Source: Lentzea tibetensis
GTDB taxonomy: Bacteria; Actinomycetota; Actinomycetes; Mycobacteriales; Pseudonocardiaceae
Direction: 5' to 3'
Assembly (NCBI RefSeq): GCF_007845675.1
Contig: NZ_VOBR01000001.1
Coordinates: 248,001-312,000, forward strand
DNA: 64,000 nt
The position numbers and the translations under genes are program-made. The notes below the pieces were generated by a model. It had not been told where the DNA came from, made no database searches, and saw only the letters and a program-made list of their open reading frames with translations. Each line of letters begins with the position of its first letter. The stretch's first letter is position 1. Of this stretch, positions 24,285 to 39,096 are shown one piece after another.

Positions 24285-25613
24285 ATGAGGACACGAGTTC
24301 TGGTAGGCGCTGTCGTCCTCGCCACCACCACCCTCGTTCCACCGGCCAGCGCCGACCTGCCGAACGGGTTCAGAAGCGTCGGGTACATGCCGTCGTGGTC
24401 CGGCAGCGTCAACAGCATCCAGTACACCAAGCTGACGCACATCAACTACGCGTTCGCGCTGCCCAACTCCAACGGGACGCTTCAAGGCATCCCCGACACC
24501 GGCAAGCTCCAGCAACTGGTGTCGTTGGGGCACAACAACGGCGTGAAGGTGTCGCTCGCGATCGGCGGCTGGAACGACGGCAACGACTCGGCGTTCGAAG
24601 CGCTCGCCGGGAACGCGAACAGCCGCACCACGTTCGTCAACAGCGTCGTCAACGTGATCAACCAGTACAACCTGGACGGGGTCGACATCGACTGGGAGTA
24701 CCCGGACCCCGGCGCGTCCGGCAACAACTACTCCGCGCTGATGCAGCAGCTCAGCAATGCCATGCACAGCAGGGGGAAGCTGCTCACCGCGGCCGTCGTG
24801 TCCGAGGGCGGCACCGCGAACGGCGTGCAGCCCGCGGTGTTCGGGTACGTCGACTGGCTCAACATCATGGCCTACGACGGCGGCAGCCCGCACGCGAACT
24901 ACGACTGGTCGATCAACTCGGCGAACTTCTGGAAGTCGCGCGGGCTGCCCGCCGCCAAAACCGTTCTCGGCGTGCCGTTCTACAGCCGCCCCGGCTACTT
25001 CACGTACTCGCAACTCGTCGCGATGGACCCGGCCAACGCCAACCGCGACTGCACCACCGCCGGCGGCGCGCAGCAGTGCTACAACGGTCTCCCGACGATC
25101 AAGCGCAAGACCCAGTGGGCCATGGCGAACGCGGGCGGCATCATGAACTGGGAGCTGTCGCAGGACACCTCCGGCAGCACGTCGCTCGTCAGCGCGATCT
25201 ACGCGACCGCCACCGGCGGCACCCCGCCGACCGGCCGCACCGGGCCGATCACCGGCATCGCGGGCAAGTGCGTGGACGTCGCGGCGGCCAACTCCGCCAA
25301 CGGCACCGCCGTGCAGCTGTGGACGTGCAACGGAACCGACGCCCAGCGCTGGACTGTCGGGACGGACGGGACGCTCCGCGCGCTCGGCAAGTGCCTGGAC
25401 CTCAGCGGCACCGCCAACGGCGCCGTCGCGCGGCTGTGGGACTGCACCGGGAGCGGCGCGCAGGGCTGGCAGGCGCAGTCGAACGGCACGCTGCGCAACC
25501 CGGCGTCCGGCCGCTGCCTCGACGCGACCGGGCCGAGTTCGGCGGACGGCACGCGGCTGCAGATCTGGGACTGCTTCGCGAGCAGCAACCAGGTGTGGCA
25601 GCTGCCTGTCTGA
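24285..25613 (+). CDS. secreted GH18 chitinase with C-terminal ricin-type lectin domain (CBM13)
   Basis: Secreted endochitinase of 442 residues. Signal peptide MRTRVLVGAVVLATTTLVPP, cleaved near ASA-DLP. The GH18 barrel (about 28-305) holds the catalytic DGVDIDWEYPDP motif, KVSLAIGGWND and the substrate-side MAYDGG. A Thr/Gly linker leads to a beta-trefoil lectin (about 320-440) with three QxW-type repeats (GKCVDVAAANSANG, GKCLDLSGTANG, GRCLDATGPSSADG). Cleaves chitin while the lectin binds polysaccharide. GAAGGG sits 6 nt before the ATG. No DasR site was seen upstream. Confidence 0.95.
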   Translation: MRTRVLVGAVVLATTTLVPPASADLPNGFRSVGYMPSWSGSVNSIQYTKLTHINYAFALPNSNGTLQGIPDTGKLQQLVSLGHNNGVKVSLAIGGWNDGNDSAFEALAGNANSRTTFVNSVVNVINQYNLDGVDIDWEYPDPGASGNNYSALMQQLSNAMHSRGKLLTAAVVSEGGTANGVQPAVFGYVDWLNIMAYDGGSPHANYDWSINSANFWKSRGLPAAKTVLGVPFYSRPGYFTYSQLVAMDPANANRDCTTAGGAQQCYNGLPTIKRKTQWAMANAGGIMNWELSQDTSGSTSLVSAIYATATGGTPPTGRTGPITGIAGKCVDVAAANSANGTAVQLWTCNGTDAQRWTVGTDGTLRALGKCLDLSGTANGAVARLWDCTGSGAQGWQAQSNGTLRNPASGRCLDATGPSSADGTRLQIWDCFASSNQVWQLPV

Positions 25614-25633
25614 TCCGTTCGGTGCCGAATCAA

Positions 25634-25639
25634 TAGAAT
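25634..25639 (+). promoter_or_regulatory. -10 element (TAGAAT) for leaderless afsR-like gene 1
   Basis: TAGAAT is followed by six bases and the GTG start, with no ribosome site. The paralogous gene downstream has TAGGAT at exactly the same spacing. Confidence 0.6.
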
Positions 25640-25645
25640 CGCCGG

Positions 25646-28600
25646 GTGTCAGTCGAACTCCGCGTCCTCGGCGCGCTGGAGATGTGGTCGGACGGCGTGC
25701 TGATCCCCATCGCGGGCCTCCACCGGCAGAAGGTGCTCGCCGAGCTGGTGCTCCACCTCGGTGAGCGCGTGCCCGCGACCCGGCTGGCCGAGGTGCTGTG
25801 GAACGACAGCCCACCGCCGACCAGCCAGCAGCAGCTGCAACGACATCTGCACGTGCTGCGTCGGACACTGGGTTCGGCTATCACCACCGAGCGCGGCGGC
25901 TACCGGCTCACCCTGCCGCCGGAGAACGTCGACGCACACCGGTTCGCGGCGCGGGTCGAGCACGCGCGGGCGTTGCGACGCTCCGGGCTGGTCGACGAGG
26001 CGGCGGACGAGCTGGTCGCCGCGCTCGCGCTGTGGCGCGGCCCCGCACTGGCCGGGATGGGCGGCGCGGTGCGGGCGCCTGCCGCGCGGCTCGACGACCA
26101 GCGGCTCACCGCGCACGAGGACTGGTTCGAGCTGCAGATCTCGCTCGGCAGGCACGCGGAGGTGCTGGCCGAGATCCGCGAGCTGGCGGCGCAACACCCG
26201 GTGCGGGAGCAGCTCGCGCGCCACCTGATGCTCGCCCAGTACCGCGGCGGACGGCAGGCCGATGCGCTTGCCACGTACGAGTTGCTGCGGTCCCGGTTGA
26301 GCAGCGAGCTCGGTGTCGAACCGTCCGAACAGCTGCGCTCGCTGCACGCCGCCGTGCTGCGCCAGGACCCCGCGCTGGATCCGGCGGCCGCGGACTGGTC
26401 GGCGCCGGGGCCCGCGTGCCTGCCGATGGACCTGGCGAGCTTCGCCGGACGCGCGGGCGAGCTGCACCGGCTCACCGAGACCGTCCGGTCCGCCGTTCCC
26501 ATCGCGGCCGTCACGGGCACCGCGGGCGTCGGCAAGACCACCCTCGCCGTGCGGTGGGCGCACCAGGTGCGCGACCGGTTCCCGGACGGCCAGCTCTACG
26601 TCGACCTGCGCGGCCACGACCAGGCGCCCGCGATGTCGGTGTCCGACGCGCTGTCGATGTTCCTGCGCGCGCTGGACACGCCACCGGAGCGGATCCCGGA
26701 AGGTGCCGATGCGCGCGCGGCGCTGTTCAGGTCCACTGTGGACGGCAAGCGGATGCTGGTCGTGCTGGACAACGCCGCGAGCGTCGACCAGGTCCGGCCA
26801 CTGCTGCCCGGCTCGCCCGGCTGCTTCGTCGTGATCACCAGCCGCAACGCGTTGAACGGCCTCACCGTCCGCCACGACGCCACCAGGATCGGACTGGACG
26901 TGCTGTCCGACGACGAGGCGATCGCGTTGCTGCGCGGCGTGCTGGGCGACGAGCGGGTGGGTGCCGAGTCCGCGGCGGCCGACGAGGTGTTGCGGCGGTG
27001 CGGGAACCTGCCGCTGGCGTTGCGCATCGCGGCGGCGAACCTCGCCAACCGTCCACACGGGACGATCGCCGACCTGGTGGCGGATCTCTCCGAGCAGGAT
27101 CGCCTCGACGTGTTCGACGTGCCGGGTGAGCGCACGGGCCTGCGCGCCGCACTCGACCTGTCCTACCGCGCGGTGGGCGCCGACGCGCGGCGGATGCTGG
27201 CACTGCTCGGCAGCTCACCGCTCGCCGACATCGGGCCCGCGGCAGCGGCCGCGCTGACCGGGACGACGGTCACGCGGGCGAGGAAGGTGCTGACCGAGCT
27301 GGAGTCGGCGCACCTCGTGCGACAGCACCTGCCCGGCAGATACCGGCTGCACGACCTGATCAGGCTGTACGCGTCGGAGCAGGAGGTGACGGGCCTGCGC
27401 GACGCGGTCGGCGGGGTGCTCGAGCACTACCTCGTGCAGGCGGACGCGGCGGTCACCAAGCTCGCGCCGACCATGCAACGGGAGTCACGTCCGGCGACGA
27501 TCACCGCCGTCGCCGGTGACGTGGACGCGGTGGCCTGGCTGGCAGGCGAGCACTACAACCTCGTGGCCGCCATCGACTGGGCCCGCGATCACCGCCACGG
27601 GCTGCTCGCCACCCACCTGATCGACGCACTGCGCGCGTTCTTCCTGCTGCACCGGCTCACCCACGACTGGCTGGCGACCGGACACATCGGCCTGGACGTG
27701 GCGCGGGATCTCGGCGACGCCAGGCTGGAGTCGGCGATGCACCGGACCCTCGGTCTCGCCTACTACTTCCTGGGCGACCGCCACCGGTCGATCGAGCACA
27801 ACCTGGACTCGCTGACGCTGTACGAGCAGCTCGGGGACACGGCGAGCGCGGCGGCCATGCACATCAACGTCTCCATCTCCCGCGTCCACGGCACCATGCT
27901 CGCCGAATCGGTCCGCCACGCGGAGGAGGCGGTCGACCTCTGCGTGCGCAACGACCTGGCGCACCTGGAGATACCCGCCCGGCTGGCCGTGGCGGCGGCG
28001 AGGAGCTACCAGGGTGAGCTGCGGGAGGCGGTCGCGCAGGCCGAGCGAGCGCTCGCCCTCGCGGAACAGGCCGACAACCCGTACCTGCGGGGGAACGCGA
28101 TGCTCGTGTGCGCCTGGCTCCACGAGCAGATGGGGCGCCTGCGGCTGGCCGAGTCCCACCACGCGGCGGGTCAGCTCATCTACCAGGAGATCGGCTTCCG
28201 GGGCGGGGAGGTCACGGCCCACGTCTGGCAGGTCGACCACTGCCTGAAGCTCGGGCACCTCGGTGAGGCCGAGGAGTTGATCACCGCCGCGCTGGAGGCC
28301 ATCGAGGAGCAGGTCGACCAGGTCAACGAGATCGACCTTCTCATCGGCGCCGCCAGGGTCCAGCACGTCGCCGGGCGCCTGGACACCGCGCTCGGCACGT
28401 GCGGCCAGGTGATCGCCATGGCGCGCGACGCCGGCAACGCGCGGGCGGAGGTCGAGGCACTGGTCCTGCTGGCCGCGATCCACCTGTCCGACGGGGACTT
28501 CGACGAAGCGACCTCCACCGCGGTGGAGGCGATCGGGCTGGCCGAGTCCTCCGGGCACATGGTGGCGCACGGCGACGCGCACCAGACCATCGCTCGGGTC

Positions 28601-28813
28601 AGGCTCGCGGAAGGCAACCCCGTCAGCGCGTCGGCTCACCTCGAGGTGGCGCTCGCGTGGCACCGGCGCACCGACCAGCACCTGGGTGTGGTGGCCGATC
28701 TCCTGCTGCTCGGCGACCACGACACCGCGGCCGGGATCTGCCACGAGGTGGCCGAGGACCGGGCGCCGGACGTCCTGCGCCAATTGGAACGCACGCTCAC
28801 CCCTAGTACCTGA
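25646..28813 (+). CDS. AfsR/SARP family transcriptional regulator (copy 1)
   Basis: Large regulator of 1055 residues. An OmpR-like winged helix (about 1-95; MSVELRVLGALEMWSDG, LAEVLWNDSPP) and a bacterial transcriptional activation domain (about 96-245; YRGGRQADALATYELLRSRL) form the SARP part. An NB-ARC ATPase follows, with P-loop GTAGVGKTTL at about 290, MLVVLDNAAS and RCGNLPLALRIAA. The last 400 residues are TPR-like helices. Such proteins switch on secondary metabolism or development after ATP- and signal-dependent oligomerisation. No biosynthetic cluster is adjacent except the distant 2-methylisoborneol pair. Confidence 0.95.
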   Translation: MSVELRVLGALEMWSDGVLIPIAGLHRQKVLAELVLHLGERVPATRLAEVLWNDSPPPTSQQQLQRHLHVLRRTLGSAITTERGGYRLTLPPENVDAHRFAARVEHARALRRSGLVDEAADELVAALALWRGPALAGMGGAVRAPAARLDDQRLTAHEDWFELQISLGRHAEVLAEIRELAAQHPVREQLARHLMLAQYRGGRQADALATYELLRSRLSSELGVEPSEQLRSLHAAVLRQDPALDPAAADWSAPGPACLPMDLASFAGRAGELHRLTETVRSAVPIAAVTGTAGVGKTTLAVRWAHQVRDRFPDGQLYVDLRGHDQAPAMSVSDALSMFLRALDTPPERIPEGADARAALFRSTVDGKRMLVVLDNAASVDQVRPLLPGSPGCFVVITSRNALNGLTVRHDATRIGLDVLSDDEAIALLRGVLGDERVGAESAAADEVLRRCGNLPLALRIAAANLANRPHGTIADLVADLSEQDRLDVFDVPGERTGLRAALDLSYRAVGADARRMLALLGSSPLADIGPAAAAALTGTTVTRARKVLTELESAHLVRQHLPGRYRLHDLIRLYASEQEVTGLRDAVGGVLEHYLVQADAAVTKLAPTMQRESRPATITAVAGDVDAVAWLAGEHYNLVAAIDWARDHRHGLLATHLIDALRAFFLLHRLTHDWLATGHIGLDVARDLGDARLESAMHRTLGLAYYFLGDRHRSIEHNLDSLTLYEQLGDTASAAAMHINVSISRVHGTMLAESVRHAEEAVDLCVRNDLAHLEIPARLAVAAARSYQGELREAVAQAERALALAEQADNPYLRGNAMLVCAWLHEQMGRLRLAESHHAAGQLIYQEIGFRGGEVTAHVWQVDHCLKLGHLGEAEELITAALEAIEEQVDQVNEIDLLIGAARVQHVAGRLDTALGTCGQVIAMARDAGNARAEVEALVLLAAIHLSDGDFDEATSTAVEAIGLAESSGHMVAHGDAHQTIARVRLAEGNPVSASAHLEVALAWHRRTDQHLGVVADLLLLGDHDTAAGICHEVAEDRAPDVLRQLERTLTPST

Positions 28814-28825
28814 GCGGTCACCCAA

Positions 28826-28831
28826 TAGGAT
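28826..28831 (+). promoter_or_regulatory. -10 element (TAGGAT) for leaderless afsR-like gene 2
   Basis: TAGGAT sits six bases before the GTG start, identical in geometry to the promoter of the first copy. The conserved CAATAG(A/G)ATC core in both suggests that the promoter was duplicated with the gene. Confidence 0.6.
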
Positions 28832-28837
28832 CATTTG

Positions 28838-31800
28838 GTGCCTGTCGAACTGCGCATCCTCGGTCCGCTGGAACTCTGGCAGGACGGTGACAGAGTGGAC
28901 ATCGCCGGTGTCCACCGGCAGAAGCTGCTCGCCGAGCTCGCGATCAACCTGGGCGAGAACGTGCCGACGCCCCGGCTGTCCGAGGTGCTGTGGAACAGCA
29001 ACCCGCCCGCGACCGGCCAGCAGCAGCTGCAGCGGCACGTCTACGCGTTGCGCCAGGTGCTGGGCTCCGCGATCACCACCGAACCCGGCGGGTACCGGCT
29101 CACACTGCCACCCGAGAGCGTCGACGCACACCGGTTCGCCACCCGGATCCAGGAGGCGCGATCGCTGCGGAACAGCGGGCTGGTCGAGGAGGCCGCAGCC
29201 GAACTGGTCGCCGCGCTCGCGCTGTGGCGCGGCCCAGCGCTCACCGGGCTGAAGGGCCCGCTGCGCGCCGAGGCAGAACGTCTCGACGACCAGCGGCTCA
29301 CCGCGCGCGAGGACTGGTTCGAGCTGCAGATCTCGCTCGGCGGGCACGCGGACGTGCTGGCCGAGCTCAGCGAAGAGGTCGAGTGGCACCCGTCGCGGGA
29401 AAGGCTGATCGGCCACCTGATGCTCGCGCTCTACCGGTGCGGCAGGCAGGCGGACGCGCTCACCGCGTACCAGCGGTTGCGGAACCGGCTGCTGAAGGAG
29501 CTCGGCCTCGAACCCGGCGAGCAGCTGCGCACGCTGCACACCGCGATCCTGCGCCACGATCCCGCGTTGAACCCGAACAGCTCCGACTGGTCGGCGCACG
29601 TGCCCGCCTGCCTGCCCATGGACCTGGCGAGCTTCGTCGGCCGCGCCGACGAGCTGCGCTCCCTCACGTCGACGGCCGGGTCACCGATCCGGCTCGCGGC
29701 GATCACCGGCACCGCAGGCGTCGGCAAGACCGCGCTCGCCGTGAGGTGGGCGCACGCGGTCCGCGACGACTTCCCGGACGGGCAGCTGTACGTCGACCTG
29801 CGCGGCCACGCGCCGACACCCGCGATGTCCGCGTCCGACGCGTTGTCGGTGTTCCTGCGCGCACTGGGCACCGCACCCGACCGCGTCCCCGACGGCGCGG
29901 ACGCGCGAGCGGCACTGTTCCGGTCCACTGTGGACGGAAAGCGGATGCTGGTCGTGCTCGACAACGCGGCCAGCGTCGAGCAGGTCAACCTCCTGCTCCC
30001 CGGTTCGCCGAACTGCTTCGTCGTCGTCACCAGCCGCAACGCGCTCACCGGGCTCGGCGTCCACCACGACGCGATCCGCATCGGCCTCGACGTGCTGTCC
30101 GACGACGAGGCGTTCACGTTGCTGCGCCACGTGCTCGGCGGCCCGCGAGTCGACGCCGAGGCCGCCGAGGCCGGTCAGCTGCTGCGGCTGTGCGGCAACC
30201 TCCCGCTGGCGATGCGCATCGTCGCGGCGAACCTGGCCAACCGTCCACAGGGGACGATCGCGGACACGCTGCGCTCGCTGGCCGAAGGCGACGGGCTGGA
30301 CCTGTTCAGCGTCGAGGGCGAGCCGCGCATCAGCGTCCGCGCCGCACTGGACCTCTCCTACCGCACGGTTTCCCCGGACGCGCAACGGATGCTCGCACTG
30401 CTCGGCGCCTCACCGCTCGCCGACTTCGACTGTGCCACTGTCGCCGCGCTCACCGGCACGCCGGACGCCCGGTCCGCGCTGTCGGTGCTGTCGGTGCTGG
30501 AGTCCGCGCACCTCGTGCACCAGCACCAGCCCGGCCGCTACCGCATGCACGACCTGGTCAAGCTGTACGCGAGCGAGCAGCCGGTGACGGGCCTGCGGGA
30601 CGCGGTCGGCGACCTGCTGGAGCACTACCTGGTGCACACCGACGCGGCGGCCACCAAGCTCGCACCGAACATGCACCGGGAGGCGCGGCCCACGACGATC
30701 ACCGCGGTCGCCGCCGACGTGGACGTCGTCTCCTGGCTGACGACCGAGAGCAACAACCTCGTGGCCGCCATCGGCTGGGCCCGCGACCACCGGCACGAGC
30801 TGCTCGCCACACACCTGATCGACGCACTGCGCATGTTCTTCTGGATGAACAGCCTCACCCGCGACTGGATCTCCACCGGCCACACGGGCCTCGCCATGGC
30901 GCAGGAGCTCGGCGACGCCCGGCTCCAGTCCGCCATGCACCGCACACTCGGACTGGCCTACTACTACTTCGGGGACCACCGCCGCGCACTCGAGCACAAC
31001 CTCGACTCACTGGCGTTCTGCGAAGCGCTGGGCGACACCTCCGGCGCCGTCGCCATGCACACCAACATAGCCATGGTGTGCAACAACAGCGGCATGCTCA
31101 CCGAGTCGATCTCGCACCTCGAGGAAGGCATCGCGATCGCCGCACGCGAGGGCTTCGCCGACAAGGAGTCGTCCGCCCACCTGGCACTCAGCGCCGCCCG
31201 CGGCTACCAGGGCAACCTGCGCCTGGCCGTGGAAGAAGCCATTCGCGCCTTCGACATGGCCCAACAGGCGGGCAACCCGTCCCACGAAGCACAGGCGCAG
31301 CTGGTGCACGCCTGGGCACTCACCAGGATGGGCTACCTGCACCAGGCGGAAGTCCTCAACGCGGCAGGCCGCCACGCCCACCACAAGAACGGCAACCGCG
31401 GCGGCGAACTGATGGGCCTCATCCACCTGACCGAACAACGCCTGGCGGCCGGCGACCTCCGCGCCGCACAAGAGCTCATCGAGCAGGTGCTGGAGCTGGG
31501 CGCCGACCAGTCCGACCACGTCAACGAGATCAACGCCCTGACCGCGTTCGCCCGCGTCACCCACGCCTCAGGCGACGTGGACACCGCACTCGCCGCATGC
31601 CACCGCGGCGTAGACCGAGCCCAGGAGATCGGCAACCTGCGAGCGGGCACAGAGGCCCTGCTCCTGCTAGCCGAACTGCAACTCGCAACCGGCGACATCA
31701 CCGAGGCCTCAACCACCGCCGCAACCGCCCTCGAGCAGGTAGAACGCTCCGGCCAACTGCTCTTGTCCGGCGACGCACACCAGGTAGCCGCCAGGATCAT

Positions 31801-32005
31801 GTCCGCAGCAGGCGACGCCGCCAGCGCTCACGCCCACCTGACCACAGCACTGGCCGCACACCGCCAATCAGGCCAACGCCTGCGCGAGGCCGCCGATCTC
31901 ATCCTGCTAGGCGACCCCGACGCGGCAGCCGACGTCTGCCACGAGGCAGTCGACGACTGGGCGCCAGACGTCCTGCGCCACCTGCACGCCACCCTCACCC
32001 CCTAG
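28838..32005 (+). CDS. AfsR/SARP family transcriptional regulator (copy 2)
   Basis: Paralog of the preceding gene with the same order: SARP winged helix (VELRILGPLELWQDG, LSEVLWNSNPP), activation domain (YRCGRQADALTAYQRLRNRL), NB-ARC with P-loop GTAGVGKTALAVRW at about 290 and MLVVLDNAAS, then TPR-like repeats to the end. Lengths match within a residue or two, so it arose by tandem duplication. GTG was preferred over an in-frame TTG one codon earlier because the first copy starts at the same alignment position. The 3' third drifts to more A-ending codons. Target unknown. Confidence 0.94.
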   Translation: MPVELRILGPLELWQDGDRVDIAGVHRQKLLAELAINLGENVPTPRLSEVLWNSNPPATGQQQLQRHVYALRQVLGSAITTEPGGYRLTLPPESVDAHRFATRIQEARSLRNSGLVEEAAAELVAALALWRGPALTGLKGPLRAEAERLDDQRLTAREDWFELQISLGGHADVLAELSEEVEWHPSRERLIGHLMLALYRCGRQADALTAYQRLRNRLLKELGLEPGEQLRTLHTAILRHDPALNPNSSDWSAHVPACLPMDLASFVGRADELRSLTSTAGSPIRLAAITGTAGVGKTALAVRWAHAVRDDFPDGQLYVDLRGHAPTPAMSASDALSVFLRALGTAPDRVPDGADARAALFRSTVDGKRMLVVLDNAASVEQVNLLLPGSPNCFVVVTSRNALTGLGVHHDAIRIGLDVLSDDEAFTLLRHVLGGPRVDAEAAEAGQLLRLCGNLPLAMRIVAANLANRPQGTIADTLRSLAEGDGLDLFSVEGEPRISVRAALDLSYRTVSPDAQRMLALLGASPLADFDCATVAALTGTPDARSALSVLSVLESAHLVHQHQPGRYRMHDLVKLYASEQPVTGLRDAVGDLLEHYLVHTDAAATKLAPNMHREARPTTITAVAADVDVVSWLTTESNNLVAAIGWARDHRHELLATHLIDALRMFFWMNSLTRDWISTGHTGLAMAQELGDARLQSAMHRTLGLAYYYFGDHRRALEHNLDSLAFCEALGDTSGAVAMHTNIAMVCNNSGMLTESISHLEEGIAIAAREGFADKESSAHLALSAARGYQGNLRLAVEEAIRAFDMAQQAGNPSHEAQAQLVHAWALTRMGYLHQAEVLNAAGRHAHHKNGNRGGELMGLIHLTEQRLAAGDLRAAQELIEQVLELGADQSDHVNEINALTAFARVTHASGDVDTALAACHRGVDRAQEIGNLRAGTEALLLLAELQLATGDITEASTTAATALEQVERSGQLLLSGDAHQVAARIMSAAGDAASAHAHLTTALAAHRQSGQRLREAADLILLGDPDAAADVCHEAVDDWAPDVLRHLHATLTP

Positions 32006-32123
32006 CGCCGCGTCGACAGCGCGGAACTCGACACTCCCGCAGCGGCGCGAGGCTCGGGGCGCGCGAGGCCGCACTTCTGCGGCATGGCGAGGACCCTCGC
32101 GCGCAGACGCCCGAGCGCGCCAG

Positions 32124-32440
32124 GCTCACGCAGGCGTCCCCTGCACACGAGAACCCCCCGAATCGATACTCGCAGCCAGCACCGACAATCCCCGGCCTCG
32201 CAGACGCACAAGCGCGAAACCGGGTGCGACAGCCTGCACTTTCTGCGGCGCGGCGGACACCTCACAAGCGAAGCGAAGCCAGCACACCCAGCGACCCACC
32301 ACGAACCCGGCAGAAACGAAGGCGAGCCACACCCCAACCAGCAGAAGCGTGGCAGGCCTCGAACACAGCCACGCTCACGCAGGCGTCCCCGCACGCGAGA
32401 ACCCCCCGAATCCATGCTCCCAGCCACCACCGACAACTCC
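32124..32440. repeat. imperfect direct repeat pair of about 70 bp
   Basis: Two copies (32124-32195 and 32373-32440) share gctcacgcaggcgtcccc, cgagaaccccccgaatc and the block around accaccgaca, with about 85 percent identity by eye. They begin 249 bp apart. Both copies run into different sequence on each side. Confidence 0.75.
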
Positions 32441-32501
32441 ACGCCCGCAGAAGCGGAAGCGGACAAAGCGAGAACCGGCAGAAGCGCGGCAGACACGACG
32501 A

Positions 32502-32730
32502 CACAGGCAGGCGCCAAGGGAGCACCGCCCAACCGGCGAGCACCAAGCGAGCACCGCCCACACCCGGCGCGAACCAAGGGAACACTGCCCAACCGGCACG
32601 AACCAAGCGAGCACCGCTCAACCGGCAGGTACCAAGAGAGCCCGACGAACCGGCAGGTACCAAGAGAAGCCGACGAACCGGCAGGTACCAAGGGAGCCCA
32701 GCGAAACCGGCAGATATCAAAAGAAGAGAG
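32502..32730. repeat. degenerate 28-31 bp tandem repeat array
   Basis: About seven units start at 32531, 32560, 32591, 32620, 32648, 32676 and 32705, each opening with aaccggc (acccggc in one) followed by a variant of (ag)gtaccaagrgag. The three central units are nearly identical; the outer ones decay. There are no unique spacers, so this is a tandem repeat, not CRISPR. Confidence 0.8.
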
Positions 32731-32827
32731 CGCCCGCCGCACTCCCAACCCCCGCACTGCCCAACGGGCGCGGCCCCCGAGCACAAACCGGCGGCCGAAC
32801 GACCAGGACAAACTTTCCCGGAGGGCA

Positions 32828-32960
32828 GGGGTGGGGAGGTCCTCGCTGATCAGGCGAAGCCTTGCCACATCGAAAATGCCTTGTCAAGGCAGCTTTTCCG
32901 CCTTGACAAGGCATTTTCGATGTGGCGACCTCTGGTGATCAGCGAGGACCTCCCCACCCC
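32828..32960. repeat. 133-bp composite perfect inverted repeat
   Basis: Two nested perfect stems: outer arms of 25 bp (32828-32852 and 32936-32960) and inner arms of 27 bp (32864-32890 and 32900-32926) with a 9-base loop, separated by an asymmetric internal loop of 11 and 9 bases. The inner stem is AT-richer than the genome. It may act as a terminator between converging operons, or be a miniature transposable or palindromic interspersed element; no target-site duplication is obvious. Confidence 0.88.
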
Positions 32961-33001
32961 ACCACCAAAAGAAAGAGCCCCCACCCAACAGGCAGGGGCT
33001 C
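32961..33001 (-). terminator. rho-independent-type terminator of the carboxylase gene
   Basis: On the minus strand gagcccc and ggggctc form a 7-bp stem with a 13-base loop, followed by the pyrimidine stretch tttctttt. It begins 20 bases after the stop codon of the carboxylase gene. Confidence 0.7.
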
Positions 33002-33020
33002 CTCCACAAACAACCAGCGA

Positions 33021-38483
<5,463 letters not shown>

Positions 38484-38668
38484 CGACGATCTCCTCGGGG
38501 ACAGAGGCCTGCAGCGGCGGTCGCCGCCCAACCGACTACACACTCTCGTCTACTTGCCAGTAGGAAAACTGCTCGAACAACGCGAGTTCTACGCCGTCAT
38601 TTGTAGGAATCCTCTAAAGGTGAACTGGCCCACAGGCAGCAGCAGATGTCCGCTTTGTGGAGCAACGA

Positions 38669-39061
38669 CTACACCGCGTTCAACGCCTGTTCGACTCGCG
38701 CGACCACGGCCTGCTCGGCGGCGGCGACCTGCCCGTCGGCCGTGGCGACCTCGCGGCAGATGGCCAGCACGGCCCGCGGGAACGCCTCCACCTCGGCCGG
38801 AGCCTTCGCGCCGAGGATCTTCATCGAGTGCCGCAGCGCCTCCATGACCCCGGCCTCGACGTCCGCGGCCGACCCCTCGGGCAACACCGGTGCCGCCGCG
38901 CCGAGCACCGCGCGGAGGTCCGGCGACAGGCTCGTGGTCGCCCGGATGCCCGCGTACGACTCCTCGTCGACGGCGCCGGGGTCGGCGGTGGACACGAGCA
39001 CCATCGCGCCGAAGACCGCCGTGCGGAGCGTGCGCCCCTCTTCTTCGGTGAACAAAGTCAT
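38669..39061 (-). CDS. TerB-like small helical protein (paralog 1)
   Basis: Protein of 130 residues (MTLFTEEEGRTLRTAVFGAM) of helical type. The C-terminal block CREVATADGQVAAAEQAVVA has the ADG-x-x-x-x-E spacing of TerB/DjlA-like domains, which can bind divalent metal; this assignment is tentative. A clear paralog lies at 61353-61742. The ATG was chosen because TAGGGT lies 7 nt upstream, as in the paralog (6 nt); a GTG three codons earlier is possible. Function unknown. Confidence 0.75.
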   Translation of the reverse strand: MTLFTEEEGRTLRTAVFGAMVLVSTADPGAVDEESYAGIRATTSLSPDLRAVLGAAAPVLPEGSAADVEAGVMEALRHSMKILGAKAPAEVEAFPRAVLAICREVATADGQVAAAEQAVVARVEQALNAV

Positions 39062-39068
39062 GGTGATC

Positions 39069-39078
39069 ACCCTAGAGT
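39069..39078. promoter_or_regulatory. overlapping divergent -10 elements
   Basis: ACCCTAGAGT contains TAGGGT on the minus strand, 7 nt before the TerB-like ATG, and TAGAGT on the plus strand, 18 nt before the SnoaL-like ATG. They share two base pairs, so both promoters cannot be occupied at once. Confidence 0.45.
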
Positions 39079-39096
39079 CCCGGCAGGCTGGCTCTC

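Larger units (their letters stand above)
32006..33020. other. 1-kb non-coding repeat-rich intergenic region
   Basis: Between the second afsR-like gene and the convergent carboxylase gene I see no convincing gene. Several frames are open on both strands, but their translations are low-complexity Arg/Pro/Gly-rich and follow the DNA repeats rather than a protein pattern. The segment holds a 70-bp direct repeat pair, a 29-bp degenerate tandem array, a long inverted repeat and a terminator, listed separately. Confidence 0.7.

Noticed and set aside
32502-32730. CRISPR-like array of about 29-bp units
   Set aside because: Units are contiguous and diverge from one another; there are no unique spacers of constant length and no cas genes nearby.
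32100-32900. Possible Pro/Arg-rich protein genes in the intergenic repeat region
   Set aside because: All frames give repeat-driven low-complexity sequence on both strands, with no ribosome site or conserved segment.
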